A stretch of DNA of 35,394 nt, taken from Candidatus Dormiibacterota bacterium (lineage in GTDB: Bacteria > Chloroflexota > Dormibacteria > Aeolococcales > Aeolococcaceae). The position numbers were made by a program, and so were the translations under genes. Each line of letters opens with the position of its first letter. The stretch's first letter is position 1. Of the stretch, positions 18,202-28,011 are shown in pieces. The stretch lies in contig PKWB01000112.1 in the NCBI GenBank assembly GCA_003131685.1, forward strand, positions 179 through 35,572. The letters are read 5' to 3'. Below the pieces are notes generated by a model. That model saw only the letters and a program-made list of their open reading frames with translations, was not told the origin of the DNA and did no database searches.

Positions 18202-19418
18202 TCGACAAACCGACTGCAGTTGAGCCGTCTCAAACGGTCACCGACGCCATCGTGGAAGGCCGCATCACCGACGAGGCGATCGAGAATGCGCGACAGATGA
18301 TCGGCACCATTCTTCGACCCGAAGGCCCGTATCTCCAGGATGCGACACAGGACACGCTTCGCAACTTCTGCAACGGTATTGGAGATCTCAATCCCCTCTT
18401 TCGCGACACCGAGTATGGGCGCGAGAGTCGCTATTCGAGCATGGTGGCCCATCCCATGTTCCCCTATGCCTTCGGCTGGCCGGGGCGGAGCCGCTGGGGC
18501 CTTCCCGGCGTCCACGGTTTCTTTGTCGGCAACGACTGGGAGTTTTTCCGCCACCTTCGCCCCGGCGATCGAGTCTCGTGCGTCGAGCGAGTGGTTGGCG
18601 TGGAGGAGAAGACCGGTTCGTTTTCAGGCAGACTGGTGATCCAGTACGTCGAGTCGAGTTTCTTCAATCAGCGCGACGAGCTGGTTGCTCGCGTCCTCGG
18701 CTGGACGACGCGTCATGAGCGCCAGGCCGCTCGCGACAACGCAAAGTACTCCCAGATCCAGCCATACACCTATACGGACGCCGAGCACGACGCAATCGAC
18801 GATGCCGTGCTCTCCGAGCGCGACCGAATCAGAGGGGCGCCGCCTCGCTACTGGGAGGACATGGAGGTCGACGAGGCGATCCCGGCGGTCGTGCGCGGAC
18901 CCCTTTCTCTGATGGACACCATGGGATTTCTCGTCGGCTGCGGCCGCGGCTATACGCACGGCGTGCTCCTCGATTCAGCCGTGCGGCACCCGAGCCACTA
19001 TTTCCGTAATCCGGAGGCCGGCGGGGGTGTTGAGTACACGGGGATCGGTCACCATCGAGACTCGGTGGCCCGCCAAGTCGGGGTCCCAGGTACCTACGAC
19101 TATGGGCCCCAGCGCACCGCGTGGATGTGCACGCTGATCACCAACTGGATGGGTGATTCGGCGTTCATCAAGCGGTTGCGCGCCGACCTGCGCCGTTTCA
19201 ACGTCGTGGGCGATACAACCTGGTGCCGTGGGAAGATCGTGAAGAAGTACGAGAGCTGCGGTCAACGCCTGGTGGACCTTGAGATCTGGGCCGAGAACCA
19301 GCGCAACGAAGTGACCACCAAGGGTGTCGCCACCGTGCTCCTCCCCTCGCGGGACACTGCTGTCGGGGTGGCGATGGACGGCAGCCAGGTGGATCTCCAG
19401 TTACCGCAGGTTCGGTGA
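18198..19418 (+). CDS. Double hot-dog / FAS1-like MaoC-type dehydratase
   Basis: GDLNPLFRDTEYGRESRYSSMVAHPMFPYAFGW...LRPGDRV; ATGA overlap. Confidence 0.78.
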   Translation: MIDKPTAVEPSQTVTDAIVEGRITDEAIENARQMIGTILRPEGPYLQDATQDTLRNFCNGIGDLNPLFRDTEYGRESRYSSMVAHPMFPYAFGWPGRSRWGLPGVHGFFVGNDWEFFRHLRPGDRVSCVERVVGVEEKTGSFSGRLVIQYVESSFFNQRDELVARVLGWTTRHERQAARDNAKYSQIQPYTYTDAEHDAIDDAVLSERDRIRGAPPRYWEDMEVDEAIPAVVRGPLSLMDTMGFLVGCGRGYTHGVLLDSAVRHPSHYFRNPEAGGGVEYTGIGHHRDSVARQVGVPGTYDYGPQRTAWMCTLITNWMGDSAFIKRLRADLRRFNVVGDTTWCRGKIVKKYESCGQRLVDLEIWAENQRNEVTTKGVATVLLPSRDTAVGVAMDGSQVDLQLPQVR

Positions 19419-19427
19419 CGTAATCCC

Positions 19428-21107
19428 ATGCGCGTGTACGAGCAGGTCGCGGAAGAGCTCCAGCAACAGGGCGTCACCACGGTCTTCGGACTGATTGGAC
19501 AGGACACCATGCGCCTTGCGGCCGTCGCGGCGACCCGAGGGTTGCGGTATGTCGCTACACGGCACGAGATGGGCGCGGTCACCATGGCCGCGGGATATGG
19601 GCGGGTCACGCATACAGTCGCTGTGGCGATCGTGAGTCGTGGCCCTGGGCTCACCAACGCAATGAGCGGCATCGTGGGTGCGGCAAAAGCCGGGACCCCG
19701 CTCATCGTTCTGAGTGGCGACGAACCACTGCTGGAGGGCCGCGGTCGCGATCCGAAGTATGTCGACCAGAGCGCAATGCTTGGTGCCGCCGGGGTGCGCG
19801 TCACGCATCCAGAGTCGGCTGAAACGGCGCAGGCTGAGCTGCGCGACGCGTTTGATCAAGCCCGCCGGGGGCTGACGGTCGCCGTGCTGATCCCACTTGA
19901 CGTCCTCGAGGCAGATTCCCAGCCGCTCGGCAAGGTGCCTCAGGCGAAGGCGCCCGAGCAGTCGCTGAGGGCCAATGCTGCAAGCGTTCATGCAGCCGCC
20001 GACCTGATTGAGGGTTGCGGAAGCGACGCAAGGATCGCGATCGTCGCCGGCCGAGGGGCAATCGCACCCGACTCGGTGGCCGCGTTGGCGCAGCTCGGAG
20101 AGATCACGGGTGCGCTCATGGGAACGACGATCATGGCCAAGTCGCTGTTCGACACGTCCGGCAATAACCTCGGGGTGGTGGGCACATTCTCCTCGACAGC
20201 GACGCGGGAGTACCTGGCAGGCACACATGTTGTTATCGCAGCGGGCGCATCCCTCAATCCGTTCACCACCCAGAAAGGAGCGCTCTTCCCAGGTGCGGTT
20301 GTGATCCAGATTGACGTGGATCACGACGCCTTCGGTCGCTACATCACGCCGAACGTGCCCATCCACGCCGACGTCCGCAGCGGCGCCGCCGACCTTGCTG
20401 CCGAGCTGGAGCGGCGCGGCTTCCATGGTCGCGGTCGTGACGACGGAATCTTCGCGCCAAGATCGCCGCTCTCGACGGCTAACGGAACTTCCTCCACGAG
20501 CGACGAAGGCGACGTGCTCGACCCCTATGAGCTGATGCGGCGACTTGATCGCATCCTCCCGAAAGAGCGCATCGTCGCCGTCGATGCCGGTCATCAGCTG
20601 ACCTTCGCATGCGCAGTTCTTTCGGTACCAGATCCAGACGCATTCCTGTTTCCCATTGAGTTCCAGTGCATCGGGACTGCGCTGGGAATGGCGATCGGCG
20701 CGGCAGTGGCGCGACCCGATCTCCTCACGGTCGTGTCATTGGGCGACGGTGCGTTGATGATGGGCCTCGGCGAGCTCGACACAGCCATACAGCTGGGTCT
20801 GCGCCTCCTGCTTTTGATTATCAACGATGGCGGATTCGGCGCCGAACGCCACTACCTCGACATGCTGGGACTTCCTGCCGACACGGCGCGATTCGTCAAT
20901 CCTGTATTCGAGGACATCGCCCTTGCTATGGGAGCCGATGCGATGACGCTTCACAACCTCAACGATCTTCCAGCCCTTGCCGCCAAGCTCGATTCCAGGC
21001 TGATGCGTCCGTTGCTCGTCGATTGCTTGATCGACGGCCGCGTGCGGGGGGAGTGGCTGGATTCGAACCTTCGACGCGAGCCTGCGCCCTCGGTCGCGCT
21101 CAGTTGA
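19428..21107 (+). CDS. Thiamine diphosphate-dependent enzyme (acetolactate synthase/benzoylformate decarboxylase-like)
   Basis: RHEMGAVTMAAGYGR (conserved Glu), GDGALMMGLGELDTAIQLGLRLLLLIINDGGFGAE (ThDP-binding GDG...N motif). Confidence 0.87.
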   Translation: MRVYEQVAEELQQQGVTTVFGLIGQDTMRLAAVAATRGLRYVATRHEMGAVTMAAGYGRVTHTVAVAIVSRGPGLTNAMSGIVGAAKAGTPLIVLSGDEPLLEGRGRDPKYVDQSAMLGAAGVRVTHPESAETAQAELRDAFDQARRGLTVAVLIPLDVLEADSQPLGKVPQAKAPEQSLRANAASVHAAADLIEGCGSDARIAIVAGRGAIAPDSVAALAQLGEITGALMGTTIMAKSLFDTSGNNLGVVGTFSSTATREYLAGTHVVIAAGASLNPFTTQKGALFPGAVVIQIDVDHDAFGRYITPNVPIHADVRSGAADLAAELERRGFHGRGRDDGIFAPRSPLSTANGTSSTSDEGDVLDPYELMRRLDRILPKERIVAVDAGHQLTFACAVLSVPDPDAFLFPIEFQCIGTALGMAIGAAVARPDLLTVVSLGDGALMMGLGELDTAIQLGLRLLLLIINDGGFGAERHYLDMLGLPADTARFVNPVFEDIALAMGADAMTLHNLNDLPALAAKLDSRLMRPLLVDCLIDGRVRGEWLDSNLRREPAPSVALS

Positions 21108-21123
21108 GCGCGGCAGCGCCGTC

Positions 21124-21714
21124 ATGACCGCGGAACGGCCGTCCGTACGATCGGACGAAGGATGGCACGGGCGCTACTACGAGGATTTCCGGGTCGGCGC
21201 TGTGTACCGGCATCCGCTGGGCCGAAGCATCACGGCGACGGACAACATCTGGTTCACACTTCTGACCCAGAACACCGCGGCTCTTCACTTCGATCACGTC
21301 TACGCGGCCCAGACCGAATTCGGCCGTCCGCTGGTGAACTCCTGTTTTGTGCTCTCGCTGGTCACCGGCCAAAGCGTCACTGACGTCTCTCAGAACGTCA
21401 TGGCCAACCTTGGCTGGGACGAGGTCACGTTACCCCATCCCGTCTTCGAGGGCGACACGATCTATTCCGAGTCCGAAGTCTTGACCAAGCGACCGTCGAC
21501 TTCGCGTCCAAACGTCGGGGTGCTCACGGTTCGGACCGAGGGATTCAACCAAGACCTGGCAACGGTGATCACGTTTCGCCGTACGCTTCTCGTCTACCGT
21601 CGCGGCTTCGGTCCAAGGATACCGCAGCGCTCTGCCGTCGACAGACCCGCGACGCGAACCGCCGCGGAGTCGCGCGCTGATGAGTCCCCATCACCGGATA
21701 CGGCCGGCGGTTGA
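21124..21714 (+). CDS. MaoC family dehydratase (mesaconyl-/methylmalyl-CoA hydratase-like)
   Basis: GRYYEDFRVGAVYRHPLGRSITATDNIWFTLLTQNTAALHFDHVYA...FGRPLVNSCFVLSLV. Confidence 0.8.
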   Translation: MTAERPSVRSDEGWHGRYYEDFRVGAVYRHPLGRSITATDNIWFTLLTQNTAALHFDHVYAAQTEFGRPLVNSCFVLSLVTGQSVTDVSQNVMANLGWDEVTLPHPVFEGDTIYSESEVLTKRPSTSRPNVGVLTVRTEGFNQDLATVITFRRTLLVYRRGFGPRIPQRSAVDRPATRTAAESRADESPSPDTAGG

Positions 21715-21785
21715 TCCTGGTTGAGAGTGGGTCGTGACGATCTCGCGCAGCATCGATTGGAATCAGTCTTGTGGAGGCGTTGCTG

Positions 21786-22211
21786 ATGGAAAGTTTTGGT
21801 GAGCTCGAGTCGCGGCTGAGTGACCGGCACATCCCCGCAATGCCGTGGGGAAAGGTCTTCTACGAATTCGACCCCGGCATGTACAAGGCGTACGTGGAAT
21901 GGACGACGCGCGCCCGCCAGCACGTTGAGCTGGAGCCGAAGATTCGGGAGATGGTGGCCATCGTCGTCAATTGCGTCGTTGCCTGGCCATCCCCATACGC
22001 CGATGTGCATTTCCATCGCGCGCTCGAGGAGGGGGCGACGGTACAGGAGCTCGCTGACGTGATTTTGGCGACCGGCCGCATGGTTGGGCCGCACGCGTAC
22101 ACGCATGGGTTCAACCTGCTTGCCAAGGTCCTCGACGAGCGTGAGCGCGACGGTCAGCCTTCTCCGCGCAGTCGGAGCGACCTGCCGAAGGTCGTGGAGG
22201 ACGAGCAATGA
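21786..22211 (+). CDS. Carboxymuconolactone decarboxylase (AhpD-like) family protein
   Basis: VELEPKIREMVAIVVNCVVAWPSPYADVHFHRALEEGATVQELADVILATGRMVG; SD ggagg upstream. Confidence 0.72.
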   Translation: MESFGELESRLSDRHIPAMPWGKVFYEFDPGMYKAYVEWTTRARQHVELEPKIREMVAIVVNCVVAWPSPYADVHFHRALEEGATVQELADVILATGRMVGPHAYTHGFNLLAKVLDERERDGQPSPRSRSDLPKVVEDEQ

Positions 22212-22963
22212 CAGCCGGGGAGCTCACGGGCAAAGTCCCTGCGGCGTTCGTACATACGGTCGCGCGGCTGGTTTCCGATGAAATCCTCGATGGCTATCGT
22301 GGACTGGACGACCTCGCCGGCACCATCTCCGACGCCCTCGATGAGGCGGGCCTCTTGGGTGCGGTGGGAGCGTCAACCCTGCGACCGACCATCAGTGGCG
22401 CACGCGTGGTCGGCCGAGCCGTGACGGTTCGCAACATCCTGCAACGTTCTCAGCCGTACTCGAGTGCCCTGCAGCACACGTCGCGGCTTGCGGAGATCGA
22501 GGGGCACAATCAAGCGCAACCGGGAGACGTCCTTGTGATCCAGGGAGTCAAGGGCGTCTCGAACATGGGAGGCATCTCGGCCTCGATCGCCAGCCGTCAG
22601 GGTGAGATCGGCGCGGTCGTGGACGGCGGCATTCGTGACGTCACGTGGCAGCGGTCAATCGGTTTCCCGATCTGGTCCCGCGAGATCACCCCTGTCACCG
22701 GGAAGTGGCGCGCCGAGACAGTCGAGATCAACGGCACGGTCTCCATTTGCGGGGTCACGGTCCGTGCCGGCGACCTCGTCGCAGCGGACGACACCGGCAT
22801 CTGCGTGGTCCCGGCCGAGCTCGCAGCCGACATCCTGACGCGTTGCCAGGAGATTGCCGCAGGCGAAGCCCGTCGTCACGACGACATCGATTCCGGGATG
22901 AGCGTCCCCGATCTCGCCAACCGCACCTATGTCTATCAATTCAGCCAGGAAGGCGGAGCGTGA
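22208..22963 (+). CDS. RraA family protein (HMG aldolase/oxaloacetate decarboxylase-like)
   Basis: GRAVTVRNILQ, GDVLVIQG, GEIGAVVDGGIRDVTWQRSIGFPIWSREITPVTGKWR, VRAGDLVAADDTGICVVP. Confidence 0.85.
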   Translation: MTAGELTGKVPAAFVHTVARLVSDEILDGYRGLDDLAGTISDALDEAGLLGAVGASTLRPTISGARVVGRAVTVRNILQRSQPYSSALQHTSRLAEIEGHNQAQPGDVLVIQGVKGVSNMGGISASIASRQGEIGAVVDGGIRDVTWQRSIGFPIWSREITPVTGKWRAETVEINGTVSICGVTVRAGDLVAADDTGICVVPAELAADILTRCQEIAAGEARRHDDIDSGMSVPDLANRTYVYQFSQEGGA

Positions 22964-24336
22964 CCAACCGACCGCCCGAGACGGTCGAGGACAACCGCGA
23001 GCGTCATGTGGGCCACCAATTCAGCGATGGTGACGCAATCCGTCTACTCGCCGAAGGCTGCTCGGCAACCACCCTCGGATCACTGGATGCGGCGCAGCGT
23101 GCGTTCCTCGACAAGATCATCCGGTGCTGCCTGTATTGCATCGGCGTGGGTGCTGCGTATGGGGACGACGAGACCGCCCCGTTGATGCAGGAACTCGGTC
23201 CGCAGACTCGGGGCGATCCCAAGGGGTGGCCCGATTGCATCCTTACCGCCTTTCTTGACGCAACCGTCGGCGCCGCCTCAGATCTCGACCCACTCGGAAG
23301 CGGCCCCTCACATACCGCCCTCCCCGCAACTGTTGCCGCGTGTGTGGCTGCCCAGCTCGTCGGCGCGAAGTCTGATGAAGACATTGCGACCGCGGTGCTT
23401 GCCGGTATCGAGACCGCGTCTCGCTTGCGGATGGCGATTTCAGGCGTGCGCCCGGGTATCGGCTTCCACAGTTCAGGCACCTTCGGGACGATCGCAGCCG
23501 CGGCAAGCGTGAGCCGTCTTCTGGGCGCGGACACGGCACAGGTGAGCAAGGCCCTCGCAATCGCCCTCACCCGGATGAGCGGTCTCAGCACCAACAGCAG
23601 CTCAGCCCGCATCTGCCTCACCCAGTTCGGCTGGGCTGCAGCCCACGGTCTCGAGGCCGCGTGGCTCGCCCTGCGCGGTTGGACCGCGTCGATGGATCTC
23701 GAGACCGCGCTTGAGAGTTACTTCCCGGATCACGTCTTCGACTCCGCTCTGCTCGATCCGGGAAGCGCCACAGTCACGTTCGAGCCTCTCTCCACGGTTT
23801 TCAAGCTGTATCCATGCAACCTGTTTCTCAATCCGCTGTTTCAGGCGCTCGCGGGTGATGGACCAATTGACGGACCAATCCACATCCGCATCCCCGCGAT
23901 CCCACATCTGGACCAACCTGCACCTCGCAGCGCTCGAGAGGCGCGCTACAGCGCGCAGGCGGTCGCGACGCTGGCGGCCAACTATCCTGCGGCATATCGG
24001 TCCTTCACCGACCCGGAGCTGCATCTCAACGACAACGCTCACCTCGCCCGCTTGGTGCAACGGGTAACGGTCTCACTCGACCGGGATATCCCGACTCGAT
24101 TCGAAACGACCTATGTGCAGATCCAGACCGCCGACGAACAGGGATCACGCGCTTACTACCTCCGTGACCTCAGACCGTGGAACCGCGCCCATGCGTCCGA
24201 GTTGCTCGCGGGCATGCCGAGTACCGACTGGGTGCCGCAGGTGTTCGATCTACCCTACCTTGCCGCATACACCGTCGCTCGCGAGAACGTGCCGACAGCC
24301 ACAACTGCAGCAGTTGGATCGGGTGAACCTTCGTGA
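22960..24336 (+). CDS. MmgE/PrpD family protein
   Basis: IRCCLYCIGVGAAYGD, AFLDATVGAASDLDPLG...HTALPATVAACVAA, GFHSSGTFGTIAAAASVSRLLGAD; GTGA overlap. Confidence 0.82.
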   Translation: MTNRPPETVEDNRERHVGHQFSDGDAIRLLAEGCSATTLGSLDAAQRAFLDKIIRCCLYCIGVGAAYGDDETAPLMQELGPQTRGDPKGWPDCILTAFLDATVGAASDLDPLGSGPSHTALPATVAACVAAQLVGAKSDEDIATAVLAGIETASRLRMAISGVRPGIGFHSSGTFGTIAAAASVSRLLGADTAQVSKALAIALTRMSGLSTNSSSARICLTQFGWAAAHGLEAAWLALRGWTASMDLETALESYFPDHVFDSALLDPGSATVTFEPLSTVFKLYPCNLFLNPLFQALAGDGPIDGPIHIRIPAIPHLDQPAPRSAREARYSAQAVATLAANYPAAYRSFTDPELHLNDNAHLARLVQRVTVSLDRDIPTRFETTYVQIQTADEQGSRAYYLRDLRPWNRAHASELLAGMPSTDWVPQVFDLPYLAAYTVARENVPTATTAAVGSGEPS

Positions 24337-25916
24337 GGGCGCCAGTCGTGGTTGCCCCCCCGGGGCTCGACGAACGCACGACGACCGTGCTGAACCGGGA
24401 GGCTCTGGAATTCGTCGGGGACCTGCATCACAACTACGACGCGACACGCATGGCTCTGCTGCGACGCAGACAGGACCGCCAGCGGCTCGCTGCGGAAACC
24501 GGCCGTCTCGACTTCCTCACCGACACGCGAGAGATTCGCGATGACGGTTCGTGGAAGGTCGCGCCCCCGGTAGAGCTGGCCGATCGTCGTGTCGAGATCA
24601 CCGGACCGACTGATGCCAAGATGATGATCAACGCGCTGAACAGCGGAGCGCGCGTCTTCATGGCGGACTTCGAGGACGCCAACAGCCCGACCTTCGAAAA
24701 TATGGTGCACGGTCAGCTGAACCTCATCGACGCCCTCGACCGGCGTCTGAAGTACACCTCGCCGGAGGGTAGGGTCTACCAACTCGGCGACACCGTGGCA
24801 ACGCTGATGCCGCGGCCGCGTGGGTGGCACCTCATCGAGAAGCACGTTCAGATCGATGGCGAGAGCATCTCAGGTGCGCTCTTCGACTTTGGTCTCTTCG
24901 TATTCCACGCAGTTAGAAAGCTGGTGGACCAGGGCAAGCATCTGTATCTCTACCTTCCCAAGATGGAGAGCCATCTCGAGGCTCGACTCTGGAACGACAT
25001 ATTCAGTCATGCGGAGGGCGTTCTCGGCGTTCCCACCGGCACCATTCGTGCAACGGTGCTCATCGAAACAGTTCCCGCGGCGTTCGAGATGGAAGAGATC
25101 CTTTTTGAACTTCGGGACCACTGCTACGGACTGAATGCCGGTCGATGGGACTATCTCTTCTCCATGATCAAGACATTTCGCGGCCGGCCCGAGTTTCTGC
25201 TTCCCGACCGCAACTCCGTCACCATGACCGTCCCGTTCATGCGCGCATACACGCGTCAGCTCGTCTCGGTCTGTCACAAACGGGGCGCATTCGCCATGGG
25301 AGGCATGGCGGCATACATCCCAAATCGGAACGACCCGGAGTTGAACGAGACAGCGCTCCAACGCGTTCGCGACGACAAACTTCGAGAGGCGACCGACGGA
25401 TTCGACGGTACATGGGTCGCGCACCCCGGACTGGTCCAAGTGGCGATGCAGGTCTTCAATGAGCAATTGGGGTCGCGACCAAATCAGATCGCTGACCAGC
25501 GCGAGGTGATCACCCGAAGCGAGGATCTGCTGGACGTCAGCGCCACACCCGGCCAGCCGACACTTGACGGCCTGCGCAGCAACATCGCCGTCGGGCTTCG
25601 ATATCTCGACTTGTGGCTCCAGGGGATCGGAGCAGCCGCGATCAACAACCTGATGGAAGACGTGGCGACCGCAGAAATCGCCCGATGCCAAGTCTGGCAA
25701 TGGTTGCACGTCCCGGCGACGATCGATGGCGCCCCACTCACGATCGGCGCTGTGGATCGACTGATCGAGACCTCCTACCAGGAGGTTTATCAGGAGCGTC
25801 TCGGCGCCGGGCTACCCGTGAGCCGTCTGCCCGACGCACTCGAAGTATTCAAGCAGGTGGCGCTGGCGGACGATTTCGTCGAGTTCCTCACGTTTCCGGC
25901 GTACAACCGTCTCTGA
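24333..25916 (+). CDS. aceB: Malate synthase A
   Basis: ITGPTDAKMMINALNSGARVFMADFEDANSPTFENMVHGQLNL, ATVLIETVPAAFEMEEILFELRDHCYGLNAGRWDYLFSMIK; GTGA overlap. Confidence 0.95.
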   Translation: MRAPVVVAPPGLDERTTTVLNREALEFVGDLHHNYDATRMALLRRRQDRQRLAAETGRLDFLTDTREIRDDGSWKVAPPVELADRRVEITGPTDAKMMINALNSGARVFMADFEDANSPTFENMVHGQLNLIDALDRRLKYTSPEGRVYQLGDTVATLMPRPRGWHLIEKHVQIDGESISGALFDFGLFVFHAVRKLVDQGKHLYLYLPKMESHLEARLWNDIFSHAEGVLGVPTGTIRATVLIETVPAAFEMEEILFELRDHCYGLNAGRWDYLFSMIKTFRGRPEFLLPDRNSVTMTVPFMRAYTRQLVSVCHKRGAFAMGGMAAYIPNRNDPELNETALQRVRDDKLREATDGFDGTWVAHPGLVQVAMQVFNEQLGSRPNQIADQREVITRSEDLLDVSATPGQPTLDGLRSNIAVGLRYLDLWLQGIGAAAINNLMEDVATAEIARCQVWQWLHVPATIDGAPLTIGAVDRLIETSYQEVYQERLGAGLPVSRLPDALEVFKQVALADDFVEFLTFPAYNRL

Positions 25917-25964
25917 CGACGTTGGCGACATCCGCTGGCAGGCTCCCTGCAGCATCGTTGCGAT

Positions 25965-27404
25965 TTAGATCAGGGGCTCAGCCTCACGCGTCGCGCTGCG
26001 GGCGGGATCCTCAGGAACTCCAACAATCGCGGGGGTCACTGCCAGCAGCAGAAGCCCCAGAACAAGAAAGATGAGCGGCAACGCGCGCGGGCCGGTCGCG
26101 CTGGTCCCGACAATCGCTGCTGCGATCGTGATCGCAACGATGCCACCGATCTGCCGGAACATGGCTCGCAAGCCAACGATGGCACCAATCTGCGCCGGCA
26201 TCAGCTGGATGTTGGCGTTATTGGACGGCGGACCCGCAATGCCAACGCCGATTCCGGACACCGTGGATGACACGGCGAGCCACGCGAACGCCGAAAGCCC
26301 ATGCGGCGGAGTCGCAAGCATGATCAGCCCCGCAGCCGAAACCACGAACCCGACCGCCATGGGAAGTCTGTAGCCGAACCGGCGGATCACCAGCACCGAT
26401 GTCAGCGCTGCCAAGACGGCCATGACGCCTGCTCGTATCGCGAGGAGCGCGCCCGCCTCGAGCACCGGCATCCCAAACGTGACCTGCGCATAGAGCGGGA
26501 CGAGGCTGAAGATGCCGAAGATTCCAGCACCGTAGAGCAGATTGATGCCATTCACCAGCGCAAACGAGCGCTGCCTGAGCAGCACTGCGGGCAGGATCGG
26601 CAACGACGCGTGCCGCTGCCGGACAAAGAACATCGCCCCGAGCACGATCGCAGTACCCAGCAACGCGAACGGCGTGAGGGTCAGGGTGGTGGAGCGGCCG
26701 ATCTCGCCGATCCCCAGCATGAGCGCCAGTATCGAGAGGCACATCAGCACAGCACCAGGCACATCCACCCGCAATCGCCCGGGCTGCGCCGGCGGGTCGG
26801 CCGGTACGAGCCTCGCGAGCAAGACCATGAGCAGGATCCCAATCGGGACATTGATGAAGAAGATGAACCGCCATGAGAAGTAGGTGACGATGACACCCCC
26901 CACAGCGGGTCCGATCAAAGCCCCCAGTGGATAGATGCTGGTCATGAGTCCGATCGGCCGGTCTCTCTCCGAGCCGTAGAGATCTGAGACGACCCCGGTG
27001 ACTGACGGAACCAGTCCACCGCCGCCGAGCGCCTGGACGAAGCGAAAGCCGATCAGCTCGTAAATGTTGGTCGAAAGGCCGCACAGCAGCGACGCACCGG
27101 TGAAGATCGAGATGAAGATGAAGAACATTCGCTTGCGTCCCAATGCGTCGCTCAGCCGACCGGCGATCGGCAGGGCGGTCACCGAACCGAGTTGGTACGC
27201 AGAGATCGTCCATGCACTCCAATCGACCGTCGCACGAAGGTCTGTACTGATGGCGTCGAGTGCCGTGGCGACAATGGTGATGTCGATGGAGATCATGAGC
27301 AGCGCCAGCGACATACCAGCGAAGACCAGGCCGCGCGAGCGTTTCGCTCGCCGGACTACGACTGCCGGCTCAACCATTCCCGTGCCAGGTTTGGGGTCCT
27401 GCAA
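25965..27404 (-). CDS. MFS transporter, DHA2/EmrB-like
   Basis: LALLMISIDITIVATALDAI...WSAWTISAYQLGSVTALPIAGRLSDALGRKRMF. Start may be 27377. Confidence 0.88.
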   Translation of the reverse strand: MQDPKPGTGMVEPAVVVRRAKRSRGLVFAGMSLALLMISIDITIVATALDAISTDLRATVDWSAWTISAYQLGSVTALPIAGRLSDALGRKRMFFIFISIFTGASLLCGLSTNIYELIGFRFVQALGGGGLVPSVTGVVSDLYGSERDRPIGLMTSIYPLGALIGPAVGGVIVTYFSWRFIFFINVPIGILLMVLLARLVPADPPAQPGRLRVDVPGAVLMCLSILALMLGIGEIGRSTTLTLTPFALLGTAIVLGAMFFVRQRHASLPILPAVLLRQRSFALVNGINLLYGAGIFGIFSLVPLYAQVTFGMPVLEAGALLAIRAGVMAVLAALTSVLVIRRFGYRLPMAVGFVVSAAGLIMLATPPHGLSAFAWLAVSSTVSGIGVGIAGPPSNNANIQLMPAQIGAIVGLRAMFRQIGGIVAITIAAAIVGTSATGPRALPLIFLVLGLLLLAVTPAIVGVPEDPARSATREAEPLI

Positions 27405-27440
27405 TCGGAGTTCAAGGACGCCTTGACGTGTTCTTCCGGG

Positions 27441-27794
27441 TCACCGGTGCGGCCAATCCGCGGCGGTCAGGATCTCCGCCTGACGGGGAAAGACTTTCGC
27501 CATGAGGACGTGGTGCACCTCCGGGTCTGAGTCGTCACAGCAATCCGAGAGGACCTTGAGCCCGTAGTCACGATCCGCCGCCTCTCTGAGCGTCGAGAGC
27601 ACAACGCCGCTGGTGGCGATGCCGGCAAGCACCAGCGTACTGACGTCGTTGGCTCGGAGCACAACCTCGAGATCGCTCCCCGCGAACGCGCTGACACGTC
27701 GCTCGGTCACGATGATGTCGCCGGACCGCGGGGCGACTGCCGGGACGATCTGCGCGGCCATCACGCCATCGGGCGCCATAGTGAGCAGCCTCAT
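27441..27794 (-). pseudogene. N-terminally truncated isochorismatase-like (cysteine hydrolase) remnant
   Basis: Only the C-terminal part, VAPRSGDIIVTERRVSAFAGSDLEVVLR...AGIATSGVVLSTLREAADRDYGLKVLSDCCDDSDPEVHHVLMAKVFPRQAE; no N-terminal DxQ segment, K->E in the vTKRRvSAF motif. Confidence 0.6.
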
Positions 27795-27829
27795 CTCGGG
27801 TTCGCCGCGCTCCAGACAGCCACTGGCAC

Positions 27830-27967
27830 CTGACTACCTCCACGCGTTCCGAACGACGATGGAGCGTCGGACACCGCCGCCCGGTGGAGAGGAGGGCTCC
27901 TCTGGGGCGGTGGCTTGCTCCCAACACCCACCTGCCGTCAGGCAGTCGTAGAGGTGTCGGCGGCGAC
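27830..27967 (-). ncRNA. Candidate structured leader, copy 4, upstream of isochorismatase-like/MFS operon
   Basis: 138 nt from GTCG to GTG, as in copies 1 and 2; CGACTGCC-TGAC-GGCAG hairpin, GGTGTTGGGAG, AGAGGA-GCCC-TCCTCT hairpin, CTCCA...TGGAGG terminal stem, GGAGG 7 nt before GTG. Confidence 0.6.
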
Positions 27968-27973
27968 CGGACT

Positions 27974-28002
27974 ACTCTACCGTCGGCTCAAGTGGTCGTC
28001 AA
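27974..28002 (-). promoter_or_regulatory. Putative sigma70-like promoter (TTGACG-17-TAGAGT) for leader copy 4
   Basis: Reverse strand TTGACG (28002-27997), TAGAGT (27979-27974); predicted TSS coincides with leader start about 27967. Confidence 0.55.
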
Positions 28003-28011
28003 GCGAGCGAC

